Source: Methanosphaera stadtmanae (lineage in GTDB: Archaea; Methanobacteriota; Methanobacteria; Methanobacteriales; Methanobacteriaceae). Taken from it: a DNA stretch of 64,000 nucleotides. Under the pieces are notes generated by a model. It saw only the letters and a list, made by a program, of their open reading frames with translations, was not told where the DNA came from and ran no database searches. Each line of letters opens with the position of its first letter. Position 1 is the first letter of the stretch. Both the position numbers and the translations under genes were made by a program. Positions 54,151-63,313 of the stretch are shown here, piece after piece. Location: NCBI GenBank assembly GCA_015062805.1, contig SUTQ01000004.1:59539-123538 (forward strand), in the 5' to 3' direction.

Positions 54151-55509
54151 ATGTTTTTATCAAATCCAGGTAAATGTGATGGCTCAGGTAATTGTGTAGA
54201 TGCTTGCCCTACTGATGCAATAAAATTAGTAGACGGAAAAGTAGTTAGCTGTATAACATGTGGAAAATGTGAGAAAGTTTGTCCAAACAAAGCAATTTTC
54301 AAAAACAAATTTGGCGGTTATGTAGTAGACAGAACAAAATGTAACTTATGCGGAATGTGTATGAACGTTTGTCCTGTAGATGTTATTACAGTTAAAGATG
54401 GAAAAATTATGGGTATGTGTTCCAACTGTGGAGTATGTGTTCCAGCATGTCCAAACGATGCTAGAATGGCAGGTCCATCAAAAGCTGTTCAGCCAGAAAA
54501 CAAAATGGCTAGCAGAGTAAACGTGGGAACAATTCACGAAGATTGTATTGAATGTGGAAGATGTGCATACTTCTGTCCTTCAAATTCAATTAAATTCTCA
54601 TACATAGAACCAGGTGTATGTACTAAATGTGATTTATGTATAGATGTCTGTCCTAGAGATGCAATTGGACCTATAGAAGAAGGCGGAGCATACCAAGTAG
54701 ACATGGCAAAATGTGCACTCTGTTATAAATGTTTAATAGAATGTCCAAACGATGCAATTACAGCAAAACATTTACAACTGGAAATTAATCAACCAGAATA
54801 TGATGTAGAAAATGATACAAGAATGATTGCATGTATAGACTGTGAATTATGTGCAGATGCATGTCCTACTGATGCTTTACAAGTTGTAAATAAAAGAGTC
54901 AGATTCGATGTGGATTTATGTACTCTTTGTGGAAATGAAAATGGGGAAGCAGCATGTGCAGCAGACTTTGCACAAGCACCTTGTACAAACGCATGTCCAC
55001 AAGGCGTATTAGAATTCGTACCAGATTCCAAAATTACACTTGAAGGTGTATGTGTAGTATGTGGTGGATGTATTACTCAATGTAAATACGATGCACGTAA
55101 ATTCATGAGTTCTACATGGAATGGAGAAATTGGACCGCAGTGTCTTAAATGTGGAATTTGTGCAGAAGTTTGTCCAAAAGATGCTATTACAGTTGATGAT
55201 AATGGTGTAACAGTAAACTTCGATGAATGTGTACTTTGTGAAAAATGTGCTATGCATTGTCCTGTAAGTGCAATTCCAAAAACAACACCACTCAAAATGA
55301 AAATTGCAAGTGGATACTCAATGATAAACAACAAGTTATGTATTGGTTGTGGTCGTTGTGTTGATGCATGTATATTCAAAGCTATATCTGCGGATGATGA
55401 AGGAAACTTAACAATCAACCACGATACATGTATCTACTGTGGAGCTTGTAAAACTGCATGTCCAGCAAGAGCTATTAAAATACAAAGAGAGTTCGAGGCA
55501 CAAATATGA
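54151..55509 (+). CDS. ehbK: Energy-converting hydrogenase B subunit K (polyferredoxin)
   Basis: 452-residue soluble polyferredoxin. By eye I count about 14 cysteine groups, most of the form C-x-x-C-x-x-C-x-x-x-C-P, with one irregular group near residue 255-290 that has an insert rich in Ala and Gly. It probably relays electrons between the hydrogenase module and ferredoxin-dependent anabolic enzymes. It ends with an ATGA overlap into ehbL. Confidence 0.95.
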   Translation: MFLSNPGKCDGSGNCVDACPTDAIKLVDGKVVSCITCGKCEKVCPNKAIFKNKFGGYVVDRTKCNLCGMCMNVCPVDVITVKDGKIMGMCSNCGVCVPACPNDARMAGPSKAVQPENKMASRVNVGTIHEDCIECGRCAYFCPSNSIKFSYIEPGVCTKCDLCIDVCPRDAIGPIEEGGAYQVDMAKCALCYKCLIECPNDAITAKHLQLEINQPEYDVENDTRMIACIDCELCADACPTDALQVVNKRVRFDVDLCTLCGNENGEAACAADFAQAPCTNACPQGVLEFVPDSKITLEGVCVVCGGCITQCKYDARKFMSSTWNGEIGPQCLKCGICAEVCPKDAITVDDNGVTVNFDECVLCEKCAMHCPVSAIPKTTPLKMKIASGYSMINNKLCIGCGRCVDACIFKAISADDEGNLTINHDTCIYCGACKTACPARAIKIQREFEAQI

Positions 55510-56051
55510 GTTTAGGAAAAATTTTTATAAATGGGATTTATACCAACCTCAAAAGATTAATCTTTGCAAGTGACCGTGTAACTGACATGCAATTCCGTAA
55601 TGATGTTTTAAATGGAAATGTTAAACCAGCACCTTTAGTTGCAGAAGTAGAATGTATTGGTTGTGGAGGATGTTCTAACGTATGTCCAACCAAAGCAATT
55701 GTAATGACTCCAATTGAACCAGTAGAAATCGCAGAAGGCATAGTAAAAACAGCAATACCTGAAATTAATGAATTAGAATGTGTACACTGTTACCACTGTC
55801 ATGATTTCTGCCCTATCTATGCATTATTTGGAGTAGCAGCAACAATACATCCAAACGATGTTGGTAATAAATGTAGTAAAGATGTAAACAGTATGCTTTT
55901 GGATCCAACTGAAATCCCAGATGCAAAAATCAAATACATTGCACAATATTTAACTGACGATTCAATTATCCAAAAGAATAAAGAAATGAAAGAAAAGTTA
56001 CAAGCTCAAGAAGAATCAGCAGTTGATTCAAGTGAAGCTGTAGATGAATAG
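55506..56051 (+). CDS. ehbL: Energy-converting hydrogenase B subunit L (2[4Fe-4S] ferredoxin)
   Basis: 181 residues with two cluster motifs, [12 protein letters not shown] near 50-61 and [12 protein letters not shown] near 88-99, and a charged C terminus. NuoI-like role in electron transfer. Start overlaps the ehbK stop by 4 bases. Confidence 0.92.
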   Translation: MSLGKIFINGIYTNLKRLIFASDRVTDMQFRNDVLNGNVKPAPLVAEVECIGCGGCSNVCPTKAIVMTPIEPVEIAEGIVKTAIPEINELECVHCYHCHDFCPIYALFGVAATIHPNDVGNKCSKDVNSMLLDPTEIPDAKIKYIAQYLTDDSIIQKNKEMKEKLQAQEESAVDSSEAVDE

Positions 56052-56061
56052 GGGGATGAAT

Positions 56062-56511
56062 ATGGGACTTAAAGGACATTCACGGTCAAAATCCATCCAC
56101 GTAATGTTAGTTTATACTGGAGGATGTAACGGTTGTGATATTGAAATAGTTAACGCAGTTTTATCTCCACGGTTCGATCTTGAACAGTACAACGTATACT
56201 TAACTTGGAACCCAAGAGAAGCTGATGTTCTTGTAGTAAGTGGTCCTGTAGTTCACTGGACAAAAGAACCATTGCTCAAAATTTACGAGGCAATACCTGA
56301 TCCAAAATTAGTTGTTGCAGTTGGAGCATGTGCATTAACCGGTGGAGTATACAAAAATATCCACGGAGAAATACCTTCCGAGGAAATTGAAGGACCTGTA
56401 GAAAATGTAATACCAGTAGATGCTAAAATCCCTGGATGTGCAGTAAGAGCTAAAGATGTAGTAGCTGGTGTAGCATCAGTTATTCCTATCATTAACGGCT
56501 TAAAAGATTAA
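56062..56511 (+). CDS. ehbM: Energy-converting hydrogenase B subunit M ([NiFe] small subunit, NuoB-like)
   Basis: 149-residue small subunit carrying the proximal [4Fe-4S] cluster: G-G-C-N-G-C-D-I-E near 20-28, a Cys in G-A-C-A-L-T-G-G, and P-G-C-A-V-R. I prefer ATG 56062, six bases after GGGGG; in-frame ATGs at 56044 and 56056 overlap the ehbL stop or the ribosome site. Confidence 0.94.
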   Translation: MGLKGHSRSKSIHVMLVYTGGCNGCDIEIVNAVLSPRFDLEQYNVYLTWNPREADVLVVSGPVVHWTKEPLLKIYEAIPDPKLVVAVGACALTGGVYKNIHGEIPSEEIEGPVENVIPVDAKIPGCAVRAKDVVAGVASVIPIINGLKD

Positions 56512-56534
56512 AAATTTGTAAGGAGTATTTATAT

Positions 56535-57686
56535 ATGGTTACAAAAATAGATGGAGCAACAACTTGTAACGAAGTAGAAAGACAAGTTTTTGAAACAGAA
56601 ATCGATATGGGTACAGTACATCCAGCAGCATTAGAACCTTACAGAGTAAGACTCTTCGTAGAAGATGAAATTGTAAAAGATGCTGAGATTACTGTAGGTG
56701 TAAATCACAGAGGTATCGAAAGAATCATGGAAGGTTTACCAGTAGAAAAAGCAAATGCATTAACTGAAAAAGTTTGTGGTATCTGTTCAAACGGACACAT
56801 ATTCAATTCATGTCGTGCTGGTGAAGGTGCATTAGGTATAGAAATACCTGAAAGAGCAAGATACTTAAGAGTTCTTGCACAAGAACTTGAAAGACTTCAC
56901 AGTCACATGCTTTACTTAGGACACGGTTCCGAAGTATTAAACCACGAAACATTTGCTATGAGAATATTCTACATTAGGGAATCCGTTATGGAATTATTAT
57001 ACATGATGGGTGGAAACAGAGTACAATACGGTATATCTGTACTTGGTGGAGTAAGACCTAGAGCAGACTTAAATTTAAAAGAACAACAAAGAATTCTTGA
57101 TGTAATGGATTACATTGATGATAAAGTAGCAGGATTTGCAGAAAGGTTTGTTAACGACCCTATGGTAATGCACCGTATCGTCGGTACTGGTCAATTATCA
57201 CAAAAACAAGCTTTAGATTTACATGTTACTGGACCAACATTAAGAGCAACAGGTTATGAATTCGACCAAAGAACTAAAATGCCTGAATATGATGACATTG
57301 AATTTGATGTAATCACTCAAGATGGTGGGGATGTAGCTGCTAACATTTTAATGAGAGCTACAGAAATTTTCCAAGCAACAAAAATCATAAGACAAGTAAT
57401 CAAAAACTTACCTGATGGGCCTATCGTAAACAGAGACTGGGAAATGGTTGATTCACCAGTATACAAAAGTTACATAGAAGTACCTCGTGGAGTATGTTAC
57501 CATTCATATGGTTTAGAAGACGGTAAAGTAAGACACAGTATTATAAGAACACCATCAATGTCAAACATTGGTGCTATGCAAGAATCATGTATTGGTCACC
57601 CAGTACAGGATGCTCAACTTGCAATCGTATCTTGTGATCCATGTTTCACTTGTACTGATAGAGCTATACAAATAATCAAATTATAG
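56535..57686 (+). CDS. ehbN: Energy-converting hydrogenase B subunit N ([NiFe] large subunit)
   Basis: 383-residue catalytic subunit. Nickel-site cysteines are present in V-C-G-I-C-S-N-G-H near 81-89 and D-P-C-F-T-C-T-D-R near 370-378. It ends soon after the second motif (A-I-Q-I-I-K-L), leaving at most a short C-terminal extension. NuoD-like N-R-V-Q-Y-G and R-x-H-R-I regions are visible. HypF at 7629-9950 would help assemble its active site. Confidence 0.96.
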   Translation: MVTKIDGATTCNEVERQVFETEIDMGTVHPAALEPYRVRLFVEDEIVKDAEITVGVNHRGIERIMEGLPVEKANALTEKVCGICSNGHIFNSCRAGEGALGIEIPERARYLRVLAQELERLHSHMLYLGHGSEVLNHETFAMRIFYIRESVMELLYMMGGNRVQYGISVLGGVRPRADLNLKEQQRILDVMDYIDDKVAGFAERFVNDPMVMHRIVGTGQLSQKQALDLHVTGPTLRATGYEFDQRTKMPEYDDIEFDVITQDGGDVAANILMRATEIFQATKIIRQVIKNLPDGPIVNRDWEMVDSPVYKSYIEVPRGVCYHSYGLEDGKVRHSIIRTPSMSNIGAMQESCIGHPVQDAQLAIVSCDPCFTCTDRAIQIIKL

Positions 57687-57697
57687 GAGATCAGACA

Positions 57698-58699
57698 ATG
57701 GATTTAGGATATTCAATAATTTATGTGATTGTTACTTTCATAATTGGTGGTTTTGTAGCTTTATGGTTACCAGGTATTGAAAAGAAATCAGAAGCTAGAG
57801 TTCAACAAAGAATTGGACCTCAACTTTCCAGTCCGGGTATATACACAACATTAAAGTTCTTCTTTAAACATGCTTTAAAACCAACAGCAGTTATGCCAAG
57901 GTTATACAATGCATTACCTATTATAACTCTTGTTGTTGTTGCAGCATTATTCTTAATATTAATCCCACCAGTAATGTTATCATGGGGCCCATTTGCTAGT
58001 ATTGTAGCAGTAGTAGGTTTATTAAAATTAGAAGAAGTATTATATTTATTCATGAGTTCATTCTCACAATCACTCATGTCTAAATCTATGCCTTTCCCTG
58101 ACCAAGCAAAAGGTGCAAAACATAGAGATGCTAAACAATCATTCTTAGAAACAATAAGTGCAAATAGATCATTAAGACTTATCTCATTTGGTAGTTTACC
58201 ATTCTATTTAGCATTATTTATACCTGTAATAATGGCTGGTAGTATAGATTTATCTTCAATTGTAAGATATCAACTTGCAAACGGTCCTATATTATTCACA
58301 CTTCCAGGTATAATCGGAACAATTGTATTCTTTGTAGGATTCTTAATTATATTAAATGCAAATCCATTTGCATTCTTGGAAGGACATTCTGATGTAATTC
58401 AAGGTCCTCTTATGGAATATATGTCAAAATCAAGAGCAGTATATACAATGGCTCACGCATCCTTAATATTTGTTGGATCATGTCTTTATTCAACATTATT
58501 CTTAGGAATGCCTCCTGCAATGAGTATAACTATCATTGTACCTATTGTATGTTCTATCATCATAACTATGGCAATTGCTGTAACCAGTGCATTTGCACCA
58601 TTATTCACTAACCGTGAATTCTACCCAACAGTTATTGCAACAAGTATGATTGCAGTAATAGGAATTATAACTGCTTGCTTAACAACTATAATATTATAA
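57698..58699 (+). CDS. ehbO: Energy-converting hydrogenase B subunit O (NuoH-like)
   Basis: 333-residue, about eight-helix membrane subunit that anchors the hydrogenase module. NuoH-like R-V-Q-Q-R-I-G-P-Q near residues 34-42 (with conserved R-x-G-P), a loop with S-M-P-F-P-D-Q-A-K-G, and N-P-F-A-F-L-E-G-H-S-D near 224-234. ATG with AGGAGA upstream. Confidence 0.94.
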   Translation: MDLGYSIIYVIVTFIIGGFVALWLPGIEKKSEARVQQRIGPQLSSPGIYTTLKFFFKHALKPTAVMPRLYNALPIITLVVVAALFLILIPPVMLSWGPFASIVAVVGLLKLEEVLYLFMSSFSQSLMSKSMPFPDQAKGAKHRDAKQSFLETISANRSLRLISFGSLPFYLALFIPVIMAGSIDLSSIVRYQLANGPILFTLPGIIGTIVFFVGFLIILNANPFAFLEGHSDVIQGPLMEYMSKSRAVYTMAHASLIFVGSCLYSTLFLGMPPAMSITIIVPIVCSIIITMAIAVTSAFAPLFTNREFYPTVIATSMIAVIGIITACLTTIIL

Positions 58700-58711
58700 T
58701 AAGGTGATAAT

Positions 58712-58981
58712 ATGAAAATAGTGTTACGTGAACATCATATAATAGGTTTAGGGGGATACATTGTAGAACTTAGAACTTCATTTAGAAACTTGATTGTTGT
58801 AAATCACAGTGATGAACCAATTAAATTAGAAGTACCCGTACTTAATGATGATTGGATAGAAGAACATGAAGCTTTAGGTTTAGAAGTTATTCCTGTAATG
58901 GATGATTCTGACTATTTAGTCACATTCCAAATGGCTAAACATAAATTAGATGAAGAAAGAAAAGCTTTAGAAGGTAATTAA
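58712..58981 (+). CDS. ehbP: Energy-converting hydrogenase B subunit P
   Basis: 89-residue soluble protein, last recognised gene of the operon. It begins M-K-I-V-L-R-E-H-H-I-I-G-L-G-G-Y and has an acidic middle. Assigned by position; no catalytic motif seen. No ehbQ-like frame follows; a terminator and the iron-uptake locus do. Confidence 0.83.
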   Translation: MKIVLREHHIIGLGGYIVELRTSFRNLIVVNHSDEPIKLEVPVLNDDWIEEHEALGLEVIPVMDDSDYLVTFQMAKHKLDEERKALEGN

Positions 58982-59002
58982 TTTTACCTTTCTATTTTTT
59001 TT
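58971..59002 (+). terminator. Terminator of the ehb operon
   Basis: Seven-bp stem AAGGTAA (58971-58977) / TTACCTT (58984-58990), overlapping the ehbP stop codon, followed by long T-runs. Confidence 0.6.
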
Positions 59003-59055
59003 TAAAATTTTTTTTAAGACATTTTTTGTAATGATTCATTCTTTTTTTACAAACA

Positions 59056-59115
59056 TTTATATACTATGAAAAACTTAGGTATACCTAAGAAACAATAAAT
59101 TTAGGCATACCAAAT
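59056..59115 (+). promoter_or_regulatory. feoA promoter with two DtxR-like iron boxes
   Basis: A TATA element TTTATATA (59056-59063) is followed by a perfect 16-bp palindrome CTTAGGTATACCTAAG (59074-59089) and a weaker copy TTAGGCATACCAAA (59101-59114), centre to centre 26 bp. The TTAGG-N4-CCTAA form is that of DtxR/IdeR-family metal-dependent repressors. Placement just downstream of the TATA box fits repression when iron is plentiful. Confidence 0.7.
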
Positions 59116-59198
59116 AATATGCAAAATTGTTTTAAAAACACGTTAAATATTTTGATTTATTTTTTTAAATAATTAATATAATTCAGGAGGACAATAAT

Positions 59199-59423
59199 AT
59201 GGTGAAAACAGTCGATGATTTACAACCGGGAGAAACTGCAATTATTAAAAAACATAGTGTATCAGGAACTCTTGGAAAACATCTTAGGGAAATGGGATTA
59301 ATTAATGGGATTCCTGTAAAATTGGAAAGAAGAGCACCATTAGGTTATCCTGTTGAAATTAAGATTCAGGGCTTTTCTTTAGCTTTAAGAAAAGAAGAAG
59401 CTCAAGCAATCGAACTAGAATAA
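59199..59423 (+). CDS. feoA: FeoA-family ferrous iron transport accessory protein
   Basis: 74-residue SH3-like FeoA: L-Q-P-G-E-T-A near the start, L-R-E-M-G-L-I-N-G near 29-37 and P-L-G-Y-P-V-E-I near 46-53. Small cytosolic partner of FeoB. ATG with AGGAGG 7 bases upstream. Its promoter carries two iron-box palindromes. Confidence 0.94.
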   Translation: MVKTVDDLQPGETAIIKKHSVSGTLGKHLREMGLINGIPVKLERRAPLGYPVEIKIQGFSLALRKEEAQAIELE

Positions 59424-59504
59424 TTTTATTATTTTTTATATTATTTTTAATAAATTTACATTATTTTCAATTATCACTTTTAATCATACTTGAATAGAAC
59501 TAAA

Positions 59505-59520
59505 TTTAGGTTTACCTAAA
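59505..59520 (+). promoter_or_regulatory. Iron-box palindrome upstream of feoB
   Basis: TTTAGGTTTACCTAAA, 22 bases before the feoB ATG and close in sequence to the boxes before feoA. It suggests feoB also has its own regulated promoter, though it lies only about 80 bases after feoA. Confidence 0.6.
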
Positions 59521-59541
59521 AGTGTATATAAGAGGTAGAGC

Positions 59542-61560
59542 ATGGAAAAATTAAAATTTTTACTAGCTGGAAATCCTAATGTTGGTAAAAGTACGGTTTT
59601 TAACCAACTAACTGGTATGAAACAACATGTAGGAAACTGGCCGGGTAAAACAGTCGAATTAAAATCAGGAAATTTTACTTTTGATAATTATGAAATCGAA
59701 ATGATAGATCTTCCTGGTAATTATAGTTTAACCCCTTATTCGGTAGAAGAACAAGTTTCTAGAGATGCAATTATTCATGAAGAAAATGATGCTGTAATCA
59801 ATGTTATTGATGCAGAAAACATTCAAAGAAACTTGTATTTGACATTACAGATTATGGAAACTGGTGCAAACACAGTTTTAGCATTGAACATGTTAAATTA
59901 TGCTGAAGAAGCAGGTTTTAAAATCGATGTAAAAAAATTAGAAAAAACTTTGGGAATTCCAATTGTTGTGGTTGATGCTAGAGAAGGTACAGGTTTAGAT
60001 GAACTTGTAAAAACAGCAATCAAAGCAGCAAAAAACCCTACAGATTATTCCAAAAGATTGACATATGGTTTTGAATTGGATGATCATATAAATCAGGTTA
60101 AAGGTTTATTCCCTAGTTTAAAAGTTGGTTCTGCTCCAGATTCATGGGTGGCAGTAAAATTATTGGAGGGTGATGATGAAGTATTGGATTTAGCTGAAGA
60201 GTCATCTGATAAAAATAATCTACATAAATTAACTGAAATAAGAAAACATTTAGAAGGAATATTTGATGGAAATATTGATGATGCATTTATTGATGCAAGA
60301 TATGGTGAAATTGAAAGTATAATGAAACAGGCCGTTAAAAGACCTACTGGTGAAAAAGAATCAATTACAGATAAAATTGATAGAATAGTGACACATAAAA
60401 TCTTAGGACTTCCAATATTCTTATTAATTATCTTTTTAATATTTTATCTCACTTACACTGTAGGAGCACCATTCCAAGACTTAATTGACGAAGGATGGAC
60501 AATTTTAAGTGGATATATATTAGAATATCTTGGTGAAGGATTAGTTTCATCATTAATTGTAGATGGTGTAATTGGAGGAGTAGGTGGAATACTCACTTTC
60601 TTACCAATTATCTTCATACTGTTCTTCCTATTAAGTCTTATAGAGGATATAGGTTACTTAGCTAGAGCAGCATTTGTAATTGACAGAGTAATGTATAAAC
60701 TAATGGGATTATCTGGAAAAGCATTCATACCAATGATATTAGGAATTGGTTGTGGAGTAACAGGAATAATGTCAACAAGAACATTATCAAATGAAAGTGA
60801 TAGAATCTCCACAATGATGGCAATTCCATTTATATCATGTAGTGCAAGAGCTCCAATTTATGCATTGTTCACAGCAGCATTCTTTGATAATCCACTAACA
60901 CAAGCAATTGTAACATTTGGATTATACATATTAGGTATGATTGTAGCAATCATAGTTGCCAAAGTTCTTAAATCTTCAGTATTTGCCGATGAAGCAACAC
61001 CATTTATTATGGAACTTCCACCATACAGAATACCAACACTTAAAAGTGCAGTATTACACATGTGGGAAAGAGGATTCTTATTCATCAAAAAAGCAGGTAC
61101 AATCATATTGGGTACCTCAGTGCTTGTATGGATTTTAGCAAACCTACCTCCTGGAGTAGAATATGGTTCAGTTGACAGTTTAGTCGGTATGTTAGGTAGT
61201 ATATTTGCACCAGTATTTGCACCTTTAGGATTTGGATTCTGGCAAGCTGGTGTAGCATTAATATTCGGTATAATGGCAAAAGAAATTGTGGTATCTACAT
61301 TCGGAACACTGTTCTCATTAGAAGAAGATGATGAAGAAGGAATAACCGGTGTTGTTGGGGATATGTTTACCCCATTATCTGCAATATCTTTCATGGTCTT
61401 TACATTATTGTATGTTCCATGTTTTGCAGCACTCGGAGCAATTAAGGAAGAATCAAACTCTTGGAAATGGATGATAATAGCTATCGTTCTATGTTGTGGA
61501 ATTGCGTATGTAACATCATTCATTATTTATCAAGGAGGGTTATTGTTAGGTTTTACCTAA
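59542..61560 (+). CDS. feoB: Ferrous iron transport protein B
   Basis: 672-residue Fe2+ transporter. N-terminal G domain: G-N-P-N-V-G-K-S-T (G1), then D-L-P-G-N-Y-S-L (G3) near 55; the usual N-x-x-D G4 motif appears as N-M-L-N near 116, a deviation from the canonical form. After a helical spacer come about ten membrane helices with Cys-containing gate motifs G-C-G-V-T-G-I near 405 and I-S-C-S-A-R-A-P near 432. ATG with AGAGGT upstream. The last codons (L-G-F-T-stop) are themselves an iron-box-like palindrome. Confidence 0.95.
   Translation: MEKLKFLLAGNPNVGKSTVFNQLTGMKQHVGNWPGKTVELKSGNFTFDNYEIEMIDLPGNYSLTPYSVEEQVSRDAIIHEENDAVINVIDAENIQRNLYLTLQIMETGANTVLALNMLNYAEEAGFKIDVKKLEKTLGIPIVVVDAREGTGLDELVKTAIKAAKNPTDYSKRLTYGFELDDHINQVKGLFPSLKVGSAPDSWVAVKLLEGDDEVLDLAEESSDKNNLHKLTEIRKHLEGIFDGNIDDAFIDARYGEIESIMKQAVKRPTGEKESITDKIDRIVTHKILGLPIFLLIIFLIFYLTYTVGAPFQDLIDEGWTILSGYILEYLGEGLVSSLIVDGVIGGVGGILTFLPIIFILFFLLSLIEDIGYLARAAFVIDRVMYKLMGLSGKAFIPMILGIGCGVTGIMSTRTLSNESDRISTMMAIPFISCSARAPIYALFTAAFFDNPLTQAIVTFGLYILGMIVAIIVAKVLKSSVFADEATPFIMELPPYRIPTLKSAVLHMWERGFLFIKKAGTIILGTSVLVWILANLPPGVEYGSVDSLVGMLGSIFAPVFAPLGFGFWQAGVALIFGIMAKEIVVSTFGTLFSLEEDDEEGITGVVGDMFTPLSAISFMVFTLLYVPCFAALGAIKEESNSWKWMIIAIVLCCGIAYVTSFIIYQGGLLLGFT
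61546..61560 (+). promoter_or_regulatory. Iron-box-like palindrome overlapping the feoB stop
   Basis: TTAGGTTTTACCTAA: arms TTAGGT/ACCTAA with spacer TTT, one base longer than the feoA form. It precedes the micro-ORF and zinc-ribbon genes and could regulate them separately. It is constrained by coding sequence, so chance is not excluded. Confidence 0.45.
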
Positions 61561-61600
61561 TTTAACCTTATCTATTTTTTTTAAATAACGGAGGTATATT

Positions 61601-61651
61601 ATGATTATTGGAGTAAATACTAAAAAATATCCTAATAAAAACAAGAAATAA
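61601..61651 (+). CDS. 16-residue basic micro-ORF
   Basis: ATG 61601 with a strong GGAGGT 5 bases upstream encodes 16 residues, M-I-I-G-V-N-T-K-K-Y then P-N-K-N-K-K, ending 20 bases before the zinc-ribbon gene. Ideal initiation signals for so short a frame suggest a leader peptide or a small basic protein. No homologue is known to me. Confidence 0.45.
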   Translation: MIIGVNTKKYPNKNKK

Positions 61652-61671
61652 TTTTCGGAGGATTTAAAAAA

Positions 61672-61869
61672 ATGATACAATGTATGTTATGTGGTTGTAA
61701 ATTTGATGAAACGAAAGTTGACACGGCACAATGTAACTGTGGTTTTGATTGTCATGGAGCTAATGTTCCTTGTCCAAATTGTGGTGTTGACGTTGTAGTT
61801 CCAAAAGAATTAAGACCCAAAATTGATAAAGAGTCTTTTTTAGCTAAGCTAAAAAAATCTATAATTTAA
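61672..61869 (+). CDS. Small zinc-ribbon/rubredoxin-like Cys-rich protein 1
   Basis: 65 residues starting M-I-Q-C-M-L-C-G, with further C-N-C, D-C-H and C-P-N-C-G pairs in the first 40 residues and a basic C-terminal tail (A-K-L-K-K-S). Two C-x-x-C pairs form a zinc ribbon or iron site. ATG with CGGAGG 9 bases upstream. Paralogous to the next gene, and both trail feoB, suggesting a role in iron handling or regulation. Confidence 0.7.
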   Translation: MIQCMLCGCKFDETKVDTAQCNCGFDCHGANVPCPNCGVDVVVPKELRPKIDKESFLAKLKKSII

Positions 61870-61916
61870 ATTATTATTTTCAAGTAGTATAATTATAATT
61901 CTTAAGAGGTATGTTT

Positions 61917-62132
61917 ATGATTCAATGTAAACTTTGTGCTCATGAATTTGATGAAAATAAGGAAGAGTTATTGGATTGTACTTGTGGTTGTGGTGGAGAT
62001 AAAGTTCTTTGTCCAAACTGTGGTTATGAAGTACGATTGCCTAATGATGCAAGACCTAAGAAAGTTAAGAAACAAGATGAAATGGGATTTTTTGGGAAAA
62101 TTATGAAAAGATTCCGTATGGATAGTTATTAA
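61917..62132 (+). CDS. Small zinc-ribbon/rubredoxin-like Cys-rich protein 2
   Basis: 71 residues, paralogue of the previous protein: M-I-Q-C-K-L-C-A at the start, C-T-C-G-C-G-G and C-P-N-C-G-Y in the middle, then L-P-N-D-A-R-P-K-K and a basic tail. I place the start at ATG 61917, six bases after GAGGT and aligned with the paralogue; an ATG at 61911 touches the ribosome site. Unknown function. Confidence 0.68.
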   Translation: MIQCKLCAHEFDENKEELLDCTCGCGGDKVLCPNCGYEVRLPNDARPKKVKKQDEMGFFGKIMKRFRMDSY

Positions 62133-62658
62133 ACTCCTTTTTAAAATATACTATTTTTAAAACAATTACTTATTTTAAATTAATTAAATTAAAGAAAAAG
62201 AGATTGGATCTATATTATTATTTCAAAATAATTAAATTAAAAACAGTTATCTTATTTTAACATTAATTTCTGCAAATTTTCAAATAAAAATAAAAATTAA
62301 TTAAATTTAAAATTAGTGTGGGATGTGTATAAGGATATTGTTCTTCAAGGGTTTTTATCAAATGGTGAATTATAATTTAAACATATATTTAGGGGTCTCA
62401 ATTCTGTATAAATTTTTCTATTCTTTTGACAATATCCTTCTCTTCAAAATATTAATTGATGTGGTTTTTTTCCACAATTATTATATACTACCCCCTAGTA
62501 TATAAAGGTTACTTTATTTTTATTAAATGATTTTTTAATGTCTGTCTTTTCTGCAACTGGGATAATAATAAACTAATTCTTATAAATCTTCTAAAATATA
62601 TAATTAATAAGAGATTAAATGTCTTAATTATCAAATGCTTCAATAGAATGTGATTGAA
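62133..62658. other. 526-base AT-rich gap with structured elements
   Basis: No convincing gene; a 60-codon frame at 62323-62505 is low-complexity and crosses the hairpins. Elements seen: an 11-bp inverted repeat AAGGATATTGT (62331-62341) / ACAATATCCTT (62429-62439), a GTGG/CCAC hairpin with a T7 loop (62461-62475), a 9-bp palindrome around CCCCC (62482-62504), and the promoter-like AGTATATAAAGG (62497-62508), about 150 bases before the next gene. Confidence 0.65.
62482..62508 (+). promoter_or_regulatory. Palindrome overlapping a TATA box
   Basis: TATATACTA (62482-62490) / TAGTATATA (62496-62504) with loop CCCCC; the right arm is also the TATA element of AGTATATAAAGG. An operator placed directly on the TATA box would block TBP. 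It is the best promoter candidate for the ACT-domain gene. Confidence 0.45.
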
Positions 62659-63309
62659 ATGATACATGCGGTTAATATAAAAACAATAGATAAACCTGGT
62701 GTTTTAAGAAAAGTAACTGATTTTTTGGCTAAAGAAAATATTAATATAGTCTATACACATATGTTTAAGGATGCAACAGGTTTTGCACATATGTATATTG
62801 AATTAGAAGATGTTAATAATGTAGAAAAAGTATTGGACGAGTTAAACAATTTTGAAGAAGTTTATCAAGTTGATAAATCACCATCTACTGATCAAGTTTG
62901 GGGAAAAAGAATTATAATTATTGGTGGTGGAGCGCAAGTATCACAAGTGGCATTGGGAGCAATCACTGAAGCTGATCGACATAACATCAGGGGTGAACGT
63001 ATAAGTGTTGACACGTTACCTTTGGTTGGTGAACATAAATTAACCGAAGCAGTTCGTGCAGTGGGATCTTTGCCTCGTGTTAAGGTTCTGGTATTGGCTG
63101 GTTCTTTGATGGGTGGAACTATCGTTGAAGCAATTGATGAAATAAAAGATAATTATGGTGTAAAGGTAATAAGCTTAAACATGGTTGGATCAGTAAGGGA
63201 TCATGCAGATTTGGTTGTAACTGATCCGGTTCAAGCCGGTGTAATGGCAGTAATGACCGTTGCAAATACAGCTAAATTTGATATTGATAGAGTTAAAGAA
63301 CCTTTATGA
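62659..63309 (+). CDS. ACT-domain protein (DUF5612-like)
   Basis: 216 residues. N-terminal ACT domain (about 1-75) with [10 protein letters not shown] near residue 10, a ligand-binding regulatory fold common in amino acid metabolism. A second domain follows with [10 protein letters not shown] near 90, [11 protein letters not shown] and a closing [11 protein letters not shown], which looks like an archaeal-specific alpha/beta fold. Probably a sensor or regulator; ligand unknown. Start ATG 62659 preferred over GTG 62650; neither has a clear ribosome site. Confidence 0.75.
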   Translation: MIHAVNIKTIDKPGVLRKVTDFLAKENINIVYTHMFKDATGFAHMYIELEDVNNVEKVLDELNNFEEVYQVDKSPSTDQVWGKRIIIIGGGAQVSQVALGAITEADRHNIRGERISVDTLPLVGEHKLTEAVRAVGSLPRVKVLVLAGSLMGGTIVEAIDEIKDNYGVKVISLNMVGSVRDHADLVVTDPVQAGVMAVMTVANTAKFDIDRVKEPL

Positions 63310-63313
63310 TATT

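Noticed and set aside
60858-61523. 221-codon open frame antisense to feoB
   Set aside because: It mirrors the membrane region of FeoB, where codon bias leaves the opposite strand open; no start signals and no recognisable domain.
62323-62505. 60-codon open frame in the gap after the zinc-ribbon genes
   Set aside because: It runs through three inverted repeats and encodes a low-complexity F/Y/I-rich product; the DNA structure explains the region better.
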